From positions 1 to 64,000 of the forward strand of contig NZ_JAGFNS010000042.1 in assembly GCF_017592555.1 (NCBI RefSeq): DNA of 64,000 nt, written 5' to 3'. The notes beneath the pieces are model-generated. The model worked only from the letters and a program-made list of their open reading frames with translations, was not told the origin of the DNA and made no database searches. Shown here one piece after another: positions 16,531 to 25,200 of this stretch (the stretch's first letter is position 1; every line of letters starts with the position of its first letter). The position numbers and the translations under genes are program-made. Source of the DNA: Actinoplanes flavus. Lineage in GTDB: Bacteria; Actinomycetota; Actinomycetes; Mycobacteriales; Micromonosporaceae.

Positions 16531-17443
16531 GCCGTCCACCTGGCAGAAACGCATCGCCGGCGAGTGGCACGGGCGGCCGTCGCTGTTCGACCACAACGGC
16601 ACGTGGTGCGGGTTCGAGGAGATCCGGCGGTCGTCGGACTTCGTGGACGGCGTCACCACGTACCGGATGGATGGTGGTCTGATCGGTGGCGGCCCGCTGG
16701 CCGGGCAGTTCCGGCTGGGCGCGCCGTTCTCGTTCGGCGTCGTCGATTCGGACGCCGACCGGGTCTACACCGGGCCGGACTTCTTCGGGACCGGGCAGCC
16801 GTACGGGTCCTTCGTCGACTCGCACTACTACGGTCCCGGCTGGCAGGTCGACCTCAACACCTGGAACCAGGTGCTACCGGACGGCGAGACGCAGGTCTAC
16901 TCGTCGGTGCTCTACCAGGGGTGGGCCGTGGTGGGCTGCTTCAACGGCCTCTACACGCGGGTCTCGGACCGGGTCGAGTCCCTGATCGAGGCGGAGACCC
17001 GCAACGGCTCGGTGCCGTACATCCTGCCGACCAAGCAGGCCGGCGCGTTCACCGGCGAGCTGGAGCTGTGGGGCGCCGACCAGAAGCTGCGCGGCACGGT
17101 GTCGGCGTCGATCGGGCTGGAGCCGGTCGACCTGCTCCGCACCCGGCGGACGGTGTCCTGGCGGGGCGCCGGCCTGGACCGGGTGTTCACCGTCGAGACC
17201 CGGCGCGACGGCAACCGGCTGTTCTTCGAGGGGCCGCGGGCGTGGGGCAACGCGATCGGGTTCGGGCGGGCGTCGTTCCAGTCGCTGCACTTCACCGACG
17301 TGTGGAAGGTCAGGGCGCGGGAGTTCTCGATCGACGCCGAGCCCGGGATGTCGGCCGGTAGGCGGCTGGCGGTCGTCTACGAGCTGTTCCACGGCGGCAA
17401 CCTGGACTCGGTGCTGCACGGTCTCCTGGAGTGGACCTCATGA
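16523..17443 (+). CDS. Conserved protein of unknown function within the RCCR/Rieske operon
   Basis: I do not recognise a family for this 306-residue soluble protein. It is rich in aromatic residues, Gly and beta-strand-like segments (GGLIGGGPLAGQFRLG, YGSFVDSHYYGPGWQVDLN), with no signal peptide, membrane segment or obvious metal or nucleotide motif. The pattern of alternating strands suggests a beta-barrel such as a calycin/lipocalin-like fold, which would suit binding of a hydrophobic tetrapyrrole; that is speculation. It overlaps the upstream gene by 8 bp and the downstream SDR by 4 bp, so it belongs to the same pathway. Confidence 0.7.
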   Translation: MTEPSTWQKRIAGEWHGRPSLFDHNGTWCGFEEIRRSSDFVDGVTTYRMDGGLIGGGPLAGQFRLGAPFSFGVVDSDADRVYTGPDFFGTGQPYGSFVDSHYYGPGWQVDLNTWNQVLPDGETQVYSSVLYQGWAVVGCFNGLYTRVSDRVESLIEAETRNGSVPYILPTKQAGAFTGELELWGADQKLRGTVSASIGLEPVDLLRTRRTVSWRGAGLDRVFTVETRRDGNRLFFEGPRAWGNAIGFGRASFQSLHFTDVWKVRAREFSIDAEPGMSAGRRLAVVYELFHGGNLDSVLHGLLEWTS

Positions 17444-18195
17444 CCGTCGTGGTGGTCACGGGTGGGACGCGCGGGATCGGGCAGGGGCTGGTCCGGGCGT
17501 TCCTCGATCAGGGCGCGTCTGTCGCCTACTGCGGACGGACGGTCCCCCCGGATGGACCGGCTGAGGCGCTCGCTGTGGCCGCTGACGTGACAGATCGGGC
17601 AGATGTCCGAAAACTCTGGGATGCCGCGGTCGACAAATTCGGAAAAGTCGATATCTGGGTCAATAATGCCGGGATCTCCCATTCACGGCGTCCGCTGTGG
17701 GACCTTCCACCGGCGGAGATCGATGCGGTCGTCGGGCTCAACCTCCACGGCACCCTGCACGCCAGTGCGGTCGTCCTCGAAGCGATGCTCGCCCAGGGGC
17801 ACGGCGCACTGTGGAACATGGAGGGGCTCGGCTCGAACGGGCAGATCGTGCCCGGCCTGACGCCGTACGGCGCGACCAAGCGGGCCCTCACCTACGCCAC
17901 CCTGGCGATGGCCAAGGAGCTGAAGGGCACCCCGGTCAAGGTGGGCCTGCTCTCCCCCGGCATGGTCGTCACCGACCTGCTCGTCCAGGACTACGACCCG
18001 GCCGAACTGGAGAAGGCCAAGAAGATCTTCAACATCCTGGCCGACCGGGTCGAGACGGTCACCCCCTGGCTCGCCGCGAAGGTGCTGGCCGGCACGAGGA
18101 ACGGCGGCCGGGTCGCCTGGCTCACCGGACCGAAGGCCGCCTACCGGTTCGCCACCGCCGGATTCCGCAAGCGTGACCTCTTCGGGGACGCTTGA
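17440..18195 (+). CDS. Short-chain dehydrogenase, chlorophyll b reductase (NYC1/NOL)-like
   Basis: The 251-residue SDR has the TGGTRGIG cofactor motif (residues 7-14), NNAG (75-78) and catalytic Tyr143/Lys147 (YGATKR). What sets it apart is the stretch WNMEGLGSNG (125-134) followed by YGATKRAL and LLSPGMVVTDLL, nearly the diagnostic NMDGxGSxG / YGATKR / LSPGMVTTDLL series of plant NYC1 and NOL, which reduce the 7-formyl group of chlorophyll b. Even the following KIFNILADRVETV segment resembles the plant FINILAEP region. The plant transmembrane anchor of NYC1 is missing, so it is closer to NOL. The ATG overlaps the upstream stop. SDR identity is certain; the substrate is inferred. Confidence 0.8.
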   Translation: MTVVVVTGGTRGIGQGLVRAFLDQGASVAYCGRTVPPDGPAEALAVAADVTDRADVRKLWDAAVDKFGKVDIWVNNAGISHSRRPLWDLPPAEIDAVVGLNLHGTLHASAVVLEAMLAQGHGALWNMEGLGSNGQIVPGLTPYGATKRALTYATLAMAKELKGTPVKVGLLSPGMVVTDLLVQDYDPAELEKAKKIFNILADRVETVTPWLAAKVLAGTRNGGRVAWLTGPKAAYRFATAGFRKRDLFGDA

Positions 18196-18836
18196 TGGAC
18201 TATCCGATCATCCTCGCGATCGAGGACTTCGTACCGGTGATCTTCGGGACCGTGGGGTTCGCCCTGCTCGCCCGGACCGCGCCGGTGGAGCCCGCACGGA
18301 CGGCCGGCCTCGCCGGCGCCGTGCTCATCGGCGCCGGCGGCATCGCCAAATGCGTCTGGAAACTCGGCTATTCGGCCGGCGCCGGCGACTGGAAGCCGCT
18401 CGAACAGTCGCTGTTCCCGCTGATGGCGGCCGGCGCCGTGCTGCTGTCCTGGTCACTGGCCGTCACCGTACGCCGGGGCAGGCCGACCCGGTCCTGGCCG
18501 TTCGGGCTGGCCTTCGGGCTGTGCGTGGCCGGATCGGTGCCGGCCGGCAGCCTCGACCCGCTCTTCGTCGCCGCCACGCTGGGCGTGACCGCGGTCAGTG
18601 TGCTCGGCGCGATCGTCGCGGGCCGCCACCGGCAGTGGTGGGCGGTGTCCCTCTACGCGCTCGGCCTGGTCCTGGTGACGGGCCTGGTGCCGCTGCGGTC
18701 GTCCGGCGACCATCACACCCTCGCCTTCCAATGGCTCGAACAGTCGATCAACACCGCCGCGCAGGGCTGCCTCCTCATCGCCGCGTGGCTCACCCTTCGC
18801 GCCACCCGTCCCGCACCGATCGGAGCCCGGAGATGA
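18195..18836 (+). CDS. Polytopic membrane protein, unknown function
   Basis: The 213-residue protein has about six or seven hydrophobic helices, for example VIFGTVGFALLA near residue 18, LAGAVLIGAGGIA near 38, AAGAVLLSWSLAVTV near 80 and SLYALGLVLVTGLV near 155. I recognise no family. Few charged residues occur inside the helices. It lies between the NYC1-like SDR and the decarboxylase-like gene, overlapping both by a few bases, so it is probably a transporter or membrane accessory of the same pathway. The ATG at 18195 is preferred; a TTG at 18192 is possible. Confidence 0.75.
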   Translation: MDYPIILAIEDFVPVIFGTVGFALLARTAPVEPARTAGLAGAVLIGAGGIAKCVWKLGYSAGAGDWKPLEQSLFPLMAAGAVLLSWSLAVTVRRGRPTRSWPFGLAFGLCVAGSVPAGSLDPLFVAATLGVTAVSVLGAIVAGRHRQWWAVSLYALGLVLVTGLVPLRSSGDHHTLAFQWLEQSINTAAQGCLLIAAWLTLRATRPAPIGARR

Positions 18837-19576
18837 CCGACGCCCTCGGCTGGCGCCGCAAGTTCGGCGTCATCGCCCCGTCCACCAACACGATCGTCGA
18901 GCCCGACTTCTACGCGATGGCCGTACCCGGCGTGACCTCGCACTTCTCCCGCATCCACATCCGCAACCAGAACCTGTCCGACGACGCCGAGTTCGAGAAC
19001 CTGCTGGTCCAGATCCGCGCCGAGATCGGATTCGCCTGTGAACGGGTGCTCACCTGCGAACCGGACTACATGGTGATGGGCATGTCCGCCGAGACGTTCT
19101 GGGGCGGCGTCGAGGGCAACCGCGAATTCGTGGCCCAGATCAGGGAGATCACCGGCCTGGACGTGGCCACCGGCGCCGAGGCGTGCGAGCGCGCCCTCAC
19201 GCTCTACGGCGCCCGCAAGATCGGCGTGGTCACCCCCTACCAGCCGGTCGGCGACGCGAACGTGGTCCGCTTCTTCGGCGAGATCGGCTTCGAGGTCACC
19301 GCCATCGAGGGTTTGAAATGCCCCACCGCGGTCTCCATCGCCCACGTGACCGAGGACGAACTGCGCGCCGCCATCCTCACGGTCAACACCCCCGACGTCG
19401 ACGCCATCGTCCAGTGCGGCACCAACCTCTCCATGATCCGCCTGGCCGACGAGGCCGAACGCTGGCTGGGCAAACCGGTGATCGCCATCAACGCGGCCAC
19501 CTGGTGGATGGCCCTCCGGGAGAACAACATCAACGACAAGGTGTACGGCGCGGGCTCCCTGCTCCGCGACCACTGA
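18833..19576 (+). CDS. Asp/Glu racemase superfamily protein, arylmalonate decarboxylase/maleate isomerase-like
   Basis: The 247-residue protein begins with FGVIAPSTNTIVEPDFY, the substrate-binding start of maleate isomerases and arylmalonate decarboxylases. The C-terminal catalytic Cys is present (Cys195, QCGTNLSMI), but the N-terminal Cys position reads MGMSAETFWGG (residues 82-92), like the Cys-less MGTS loop of arylmalonate decarboxylase and unlike the two-Cys racemases and isomerases. By family logic a single Cys favours decarboxylation of a malonate-type or beta-keto acid, for instance a ring-E carboxyl group, but isomerisation is not excluded. It overlaps the membrane protein by 4 bp and closes the operon. 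Confidence 0.8.
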   Translation: MTDALGWRRKFGVIAPSTNTIVEPDFYAMAVPGVTSHFSRIHIRNQNLSDDAEFENLLVQIRAEIGFACERVLTCEPDYMVMGMSAETFWGGVEGNREFVAQIREITGLDVATGAEACERALTLYGARKIGVVTPYQPVGDANVVRFFGEIGFEVTAIEGLKCPTAVSIAHVTEDELRAAILTVNTPDVDAIVQCGTNLSMIRLADEAERWLGKPVIAINAATWWMALRENNINDKVYGAGSLLRDH

Positions 19577-19851
19577 CCGCACCGCCCGCCCGGCTCCCGG
19601 GGTCGAGGTCCGCGTTCCGCTTCCGGCTTTCCTTTCCGGTACGCGCGACCTTGCCCCGTCCGGTTCAGGGCCGTTCCGCCCCGCCGCGCGATCTCACTGC
19701 CCACTCCGGCCCGTGCCGCGCCCGCCGGGCGCAGATCGGTGGTCACCCTCGACCCGGCCGAGCCGCACCGGTGTGCTGACCGTTGCCGGATCCCGATAGA
19801 TTCGCCCGGCTCACCCAGCTTCGTGGTGAGCCGGACAGCGAAAGAAGATCG

Positions 19852-20598
19852 ATGAAGAAGACCACGCTCCAGGCCGGTGCCGCCGCCCTGGCCGCCGCCG
19901 CCATGCTGCTCGCCGGGTGTGGCAGCTCCGACTCGAGCGACACGGCGTCCACGGGCGCACCGGCCGCCACCCAGGCCGCCGACAACGGGGTGGCCGCTCT
20001 CACCGCCGACGAGATCCTGGCCAAGGCCAAGGAGGCGCTGAAGAAGGCCGGCTCGTACCACGTCAAGGGCAGCGCCACCCAGGACGGCACCGAGATGGCC
20101 ATGGACTTCCGGGTCTCGGGCGTGAACTTCGCCGGGACGCTCTCGATGGGGCAGGGCGACGTGGAACTGCTGCTCGTCGACGGCAAGCAGTACATGCGGC
20201 CGTCCGAGGGCTTCTACACGATGCTCGGGATGGGCGAGACGGCCAAGACGGTGACCGCCGCACTGGGCACCAAATGGCTGGAGGTGTCCGCCACGGACAA
20301 GAGCATGTCCAGCATCTTCGGCATCGTGAACATCGACGAGATGCTGTCGTCGACCGGCACGGCCGCCAAGGGCGAACCGGCTCAGCTCGACGGGCGGCCG
20401 GTGATCACCCTGACCGACAGCGACGATGCCACGTCGAAACTGTTCGTCGCGACGACCGGTGAGCCGTACCCGCTACGGATGGGCGAGGCGACCGGTGACG
20501 GGATCACGTTCACCGAGTTCGGTGACACCTTCGCCGACATCAAGGCGCCCGCCGCCGACCAGGTCCTCGACATGGCGGCCCTGACCGGCAAGAAGTAG
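19852..20598 (+). CDS. Lipoprotein A, LppX/LprG-like fold (tentative)
   Basis: The 248-residue protein has a lipoprotein signal peptide with lipobox LLAGC near residue 22 followed by a Ser/Asp linker. The mature part starts with ADEILAKAKEALKKAGSYHV and alternates strands (DFRVSGVNFAGTLSMG, LLLVDGKQYMRP), as in mycobacterial LppX/LprG-type lipid-binding lipoproteins; the family name is tentative. It would be anchored on the outer face of the membrane. The sister gene 140 bp downstream has the same size. Role in the neighbouring catabolism is unknown; it has no GTTTC/GAAAC operator. Confidence 0.85.
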   Translation: MKKTTLQAGAAALAAAAMLLAGCGSSDSSDTASTGAPAATQAADNGVAALTADEILAKAKEALKKAGSYHVKGSATQDGTEMAMDFRVSGVNFAGTLSMGQGDVELLLVDGKQYMRPSEGFYTMLGMGETAKTVTAALGTKWLEVSATDKSMSSIFGIVNIDEMLSSTGTAAKGEPAQLDGRPVITLTDSDDATSKLFVATTGEPYPLRMGEATGDGITFTEFGDTFADIKAPAADQVLDMAALTGKK

Positions 20599-20738
20599 GA
20601 CTACCAGCACCTTCGACGCTCCGGTGTGCGATTCACCTCATTTTGCAGGCCGTCAAGTTGATCGAATCGTTGCCGGAGGCCGATAGATTCGCCCAGCTCA
20701 CGCAGGTTCCTGGTGAGCCGGACAGCGAAAGAAGATCG

Positions 20739-21485
20739 ATGAAGAAGACTACGCTCCAGGTCGGTGCCGCCGCCCTGGCCGCCGCCGCCATGCTGCTCGC
20801 CGGGTGTGGCAGCTCCGACTCGAGCGACACGGCGTCCAAGGGCGCGCCGGCCGCCACCCAGGCCGCCGACAACGGGGTGGCCGCTCTCACCGCCGACGAG
20901 ATCCTGGCCAAGGCCAAGGAGGCCCTGAAGAAGGCCGGCTCGTTCCAGGTCAAGGGCAGCCAGACCACCGACGGCACCACCGTGAGCATGGACTTCCGGA
21001 TCGCCGGCGACGACTTCGCGGGCACGATGTCGATGGGTGACGGCGCCGACGTGGAACTGCTGTCGGTCGGCGGCAAGCACTACATGAAGCCGGCCGAGGG
21101 CTTCTGGGCCATGCTCATGGGCCCCGAGCAGGCGAAGAAGATGGTGGCGGCCACCGGCGGCAAGTGGGTGCTGGTGCCGGCCAAGGACCAGACCGCGACC
21201 GGCCTGTTCGCCAGCGCGAACGTCGACGAGCTCCTGAAGCCGACCGGCAAGCTGGCCAAGGGCGAGGCCGCGAAGGTCGGCGACACCGCGGTGATCACCC
21301 TGACCGACGCCGGCGACGCGACGGCGAAGCTGTTCGTGGCGACGACCGGCGACGCGTACCCGGTGAAGATCGGCGCGGACGCGGCGGGCGAAGGCATCCT
21401 GTTCAGCGAGTTCGGCGCCACCTTCGCCGACATCAAGGCTCCGGCCGCCGGCGAGTTCATCTCCCAGTCGAGCCTGGGCAAGTAG
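20739..21485 (+). CDS. Lipoprotein B, tandem paralogue of lipoprotein A
   Basis: The 248-residue protein shares the signal peptide, lipobox (LLAGC) and the ADEILAKAKEALKKAG start with the upstream paralogue. It differs mainly in the middle (MLMGPEQAKKMVAATGGKWVL region) and the end. It is followed by a strong hairpin at 21500. Both genes seem functional, with no frame damage. Paralogous lipoproteins in tandem often reflect dosage or different ligands; nothing in the sequence decides. Confidence 0.85.
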   Translation: MKKTTLQVGAAALAAAAMLLAGCGSSDSSDTASKGAPAATQAADNGVAALTADEILAKAKEALKKAGSFQVKGSQTTDGTTVSMDFRIAGDDFAGTMSMGDGADVELLSVGGKHYMKPAEGFWAMLMGPEQAKKMVAATGGKWVLVPAKDQTATGLFASANVDELLKPTGKLAKGEAAKVGDTAVITLTDAGDATAKLFVATTGDAYPVKIGADAAGEGILFSEFGATFADIKAPAAGEFISQSSLGK

Positions 21486-21499
21486 TTCCTGCCGGATCG

Positions 21500-21541
21500 G
21501 GGGTGTGGGACCGGCCCCGCGCACAGCCGGGCCCACACCCC
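21500..21541. terminator. Hairpin between convergent lipoprotein and surface-protein genes
   Basis: GGGGTGTGGG (21500-21509) pairs with CCCACACCCC (21532-21541), a perfect 10-bp stem with an internal secondary pairing of the loop. It lies between the plus-strand lipoprotein gene and the minus-strand gene ending at 21586, so it may end both transcripts. Confidence 0.6.
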
Positions 21542-21585
21542 TGAACCGTCCTCCCCTCGGGCGGGCGCAGGCGGGAGAGGCCGCC

Positions 21586-22269
21586 CTACCGAAAACCCGC
21601 CACCCGGCGCCGGCGCGCCGGCAGCAGGACGAGCAGGCCGATACCGGGCAACAGCAGCGCGCTCCCGATCAGTACGACGGTGGCCCACTCCTGGCCCGGC
21701 CCGGTCTTGGGCAGGGCGCCGGTGGCCGCACTGGAACTCTTCGACGAGCTGGCCGTCGCCGACTTGGTCGAGGTCGACGTTGTGGTGGACGTAGCCGTCG
21801 GCGACGTGGTGGTCCCACCGCCGGTGCCGAACGAGATCTTCACCTGGACCTTGTTGGCCGCCACGTCCTCCTCGCTGTGGCTGGACGGAAGCAACTGCGC
21901 CGCGATCACACAACCGTCATCGCAGGTCTTGGCCCCGTCGCTCCACGATTTGGCGATGGTGAGGGTGAGCGTCTTGGTCTTGCCGGAGCCGTCGGTGGAG
22001 ACGAACTCGGCACCGCCGGTGAGATTGCAGTCGGTGGCGGTGGCCGGGTCGGCGATGCACTGGCCGAGCGCCAGGTCGGTGAGCCCGGCCTTGAACCCGG
22101 TCCCGTAGACGGTGATCTTCTCGCCGTCGGCGATGCCACTCGTCTTGGAGACGTGCAGTTCGGGCGCGGCCAGGGCCGGAGCCGTGTCGACGAGCACGAC
22201 CGCGAAGGCGCAGATCAGGCCGGCGGCGACCGAGGCGGCCAGCCGGCGCAGGTGGCGGGAAAGAACCAT
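21586..22269 (-). CDS. LPXTG-anchored surface protein with neocarzinostatin-like domain
   Basis: The 227-residue protein has a signal peptide ending near APALAAP, then one neocarzinostatin/macromomycin-type immunoglobulin-like domain (SKTSGIADGEKITVYGTGF, paired Cys in QCIADP...DCNL and CDDGC), a long Thr/Ser linker and a sortase motif LPKTG followed by a hydrophobic helix and RRRR. It should be displayed on the cell wall. Neocarzinostatin folds bind hydrophobic ligands. I chose 22269 as start because GGAGG lies 8 bp upstream. It is the last gene of the minus-strand surface/uptake set. Confidence 0.85.
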   Translation of the reverse strand: MVLSRHLRRLAASVAAGLICAFAVVLVDTAPALAAPELHVSKTSGIADGEKITVYGTGFKAGLTDLALGQCIADPATATDCNLTGGAEFVSTDGSGKTKTLTLTIAKSWSDGAKTCDDGCVIAAQLLPSSHSEEDVAANKVQVKISFGTGGGTTTSPTATSTTTSTSTKSATASSSKSSSAATGALPKTGPGQEWATVVLIGSALLLPGIGLLVLLPARRRRVAGFR

Positions 22270-22299
22270 GGAAAGAACCTCCATCATGGGTACGGGCAG

Positions 22300-25200
22300 T
22301 CAGCCGGCCGGCTCCCCGAAACGGGCCGACGAGCCGGCCGACTCTCCAGAACCGGCCGATGAGCCAGCCGACTCTCCGGAGCGGGCCGACAAGCCAGCCG
22401 ACTCTCCGGAGCGGGCCGACAAGCCAGCCGACTCTCCGGAGCGGGCCGACAAGCTGGCCGACTCCCCCGAACCGACCGATTGGTCAGCCGGTTCTCCGGA
22501 GCGGGCCGATAGGCCGGCCGGATCACCGGAGCGGGCCACGGCAGCCTGGTCAGTGCCGAGGTAGGACAGGACGACCGCGGGGTGGGTCCGGACCTCGTCC
22601 GGCGTCCCGTGGGCGATGACCGTGCCGGCGTCCATGGCGATCAGCCGGTCGGCGACGCGGGACAGCAGCGGCAGGTCGTGTTCGATGACGAGGATCGTGG
22701 TGCCGAGTTCGGCGCGGACGCGCAGCATCAGGTCGCCGAGGGCCTTGCCGTCGGCCTGGGTGAGGCCGGACGACGGCTCGTCGAGCAACAGCAGCCGGGG
22801 ACGCAGCGTGAGCAGGCAGCAGAGCTCGACGACGCGGCGGGTCCCGGTGGAGAGCTCCCCGACCGGCCGTCCGGCCAGCCAGTCCAGCCCCATGGCGGCC
22901 AGCGCGGCATCCGCCTGAGCCGCCTTGACCGCTTCCGATCGCTGATCACCGATCAGGTCCGCAGCCAGCCGCACCGGCGCGGTCCGTTCGGCGGCGACCA
23001 TCACGTTCTCCCGGACGGTCATCGCCGGGAAGAGCCGCGCGTCCTGGAACGATCGCACCAGCCCGGCCCGCGCCCGCCGCTCCGGAGTCCAGCCGGTGAC
23101 AGCGCGCCCCTGATACCGGACCACACCGCCGTCGGCCGCGGTGAACCCGGCGAGGATCTCGAAGAGCGTCGTCTTCCCGGCGCCGTTGGGCCCGATGATC
23201 CCGACGATCTCACCCTCGGTGACGGCGAACGTGGCGTCCTGCACAGCCCGCACCCCACCGAACGCCCGCCGGATCCCGGCCACCTCCAGCAGCGGCCCGG
23301 TCTCCTCCCCCGGCACCCCCGGCTCCGCCCGTTCCAGAGGCTCAGCGGGCAGCCGTGCGATGTTCCAGAGCCGCGGCTTCTCCCCCGCGACGGTCGCCCC
23401 TGCCTCCCGCAACCTCCCATCTTGGACAGAACCCGCACGCCGCCCAGCGAACGATGCCTCCGCCCCGGCGCCGGCTCCCACCCGGCCCCCGAGCCCTTCG
23501 TCCGTGGCCCCCATGTTTCCCGGCTCCGGCCGCGTGGACCATGGTTCTGCGGATCCTAGGTCCCCAGATCCCTGGCTCGCCGATCCTAGGTCCGCGGATC
23601 CGTGACTCACGGCCCCCAGGCCCGCGGACCCCAGGCCCGCGGACCCCAGGTCCGCCGATCCCTGGCCCGCCGATCCCAGACCCGCAGATCCTGGGCTCAC
23701 GGATCCCTGGCCCGCCGATCCCTGGCCCGCCGATCCCAGACTCGCAGATCCCAGGCTCACGGATCCCTGGCTCGCAGATCCCAGGCTCACGGATCCCTGG
23801 CCCGCCGATCCCAGACTCGCAGATCCCAGGCTCACGGATCCCTGGCCCGCCGATCCCAGACCCGCCGATCCTGGGCTCACGGATCCGTGGCTTGCGGATC
23901 CCAGGTCAGACGATCCCCTCCCGGCCTGTGTCTCCGCCGGGTCAGGATCAGGGTCCGAAGTGGAAGCCACATCTGCCGAGGAGGGATCCGCATGGGCAAC
24001 ACCCGCAAGAGTCGAATCGGCGCCCGCCAGAACAGATCCGGCGTGTTCGTCGAACGCCTCGGGAAACCCCGTGGCCGGGACGGCATCCGGGACGGCATCC
24101 GGGACGGCATCCGGGACGGCATCCCGGATGGCAACAGAGATCGCGGCATTGGTATCCGGGTCGGCGACGCCCGAAGCAGCGGCACCCAAAACAGCCTCGT
24201 CCGAAGCGGCGGCACCCGAAACAGCGGCACCCGAAACAGCCACATCCGAGGCGGCGGCACTCGAACCAGCGGCAACCGAAACAGCGGCCCCCGAAGCTCC
24301 GACATCCGGAACGGCGGCGCGCGGAACGGTGGGGCGGCGTTCGTGGAGGCGGGTGAGGACGGTCGCGCCTGCGTGTGCCAGGTGGTGGGTGACGTTGGCG
24401 AGACCGTGGCGCTCACCCCACGCGACGAGGCGCCGCCCCAGGCGCGGGGCGCCGCGGGCGAGGAAGCCGCCCAGACCGTCCGGCATGAGGATGACCACGA
24501 GCAGCCAGACGAGGGTGAGTGCCGCCTGTCCGGGGATGCCGAGGGGGTGGAGCAGCGGCAACCCCACGATGATCACCGAGCCGAGCAGCGCTCCCCCGGT
24601 GCGGGCCAGCCCGCCGACGACCGCGATGGCGACCACGTCGATGCTCGCCCCGGCCGGGAAGTTGTTGATGCTCAGCTGCGACTGTCCGAAGCCGATCACC
24701 ACGCCGCCGAGGCCCGCGAGGGCGCCGCCCACGGCGTAGGCCTGAAGTTTGCGCAGCGGGGCGGTCACGGTGAGGGCGCGTCCCGCCTCCTCGTTGTCAC
24801 GCAGCGCGAGCAGGAGGCGGCCGAAGCCGCCGCCGCCGAGGCGGGCCGTGACCCACCAGCCGAGTCCCAGGAGCAGCAGGGCGAGAAGGTAGTAGTCGGT
24901 GGCGACGCCGACGACGTAGCCGTGCCACACCGGGTAGGGCGTGTCCAGCCCGTCGCCGAGCAGGAACGGCTGGCGCAGCAGCCAGCCGCTGGTGGCGAGC
25001 GCGAAGGCGAGGGTGGTGACGCCGAGGGCGACGCCGCGCAGCCGCATGGCCGGGATGCCGACGAGGATCGCGGCGAGCCCGCCGGCCGCGCAGCCGGCGA
25101 CGGTGCCGAGGAACATGTTGCCGGTGCGCGTGGCGACCTGGACGGCGACGGCGGCGCCGATGCCGGCGAAGCCGAACTGGCCGAGCGACAGTTCGCCGGC

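Larger units (their letters stand above)
19784..21485 (+). repeat. Tandem duplication of a lipoprotein gene with its upstream region
   Basis: About 65 bp of leader (19784-19851 and 20674-20738, both ending in the same gccggacagcgaaagaagat stretch) and the following 747-bp genes are repeated head to tail. The first 100 codons are almost identical; later parts have diverged, so the duplication is not recent or the ends are kept alike by conversion. Confidence 0.8.

Noticed and set aside
18833..19576. Maleate isomerase as the firm name
   Set aside because: The N-terminal catalytic Cys is missing, so the arylmalonate decarboxylase branch is at least as likely.
23550..23925. Regular repeats that look like a CRISPR array or satellite
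   Set aside because: Units are 15 bp with no unique spacers, and they translate in frame as pentapeptides inside the Liv fusion gene.
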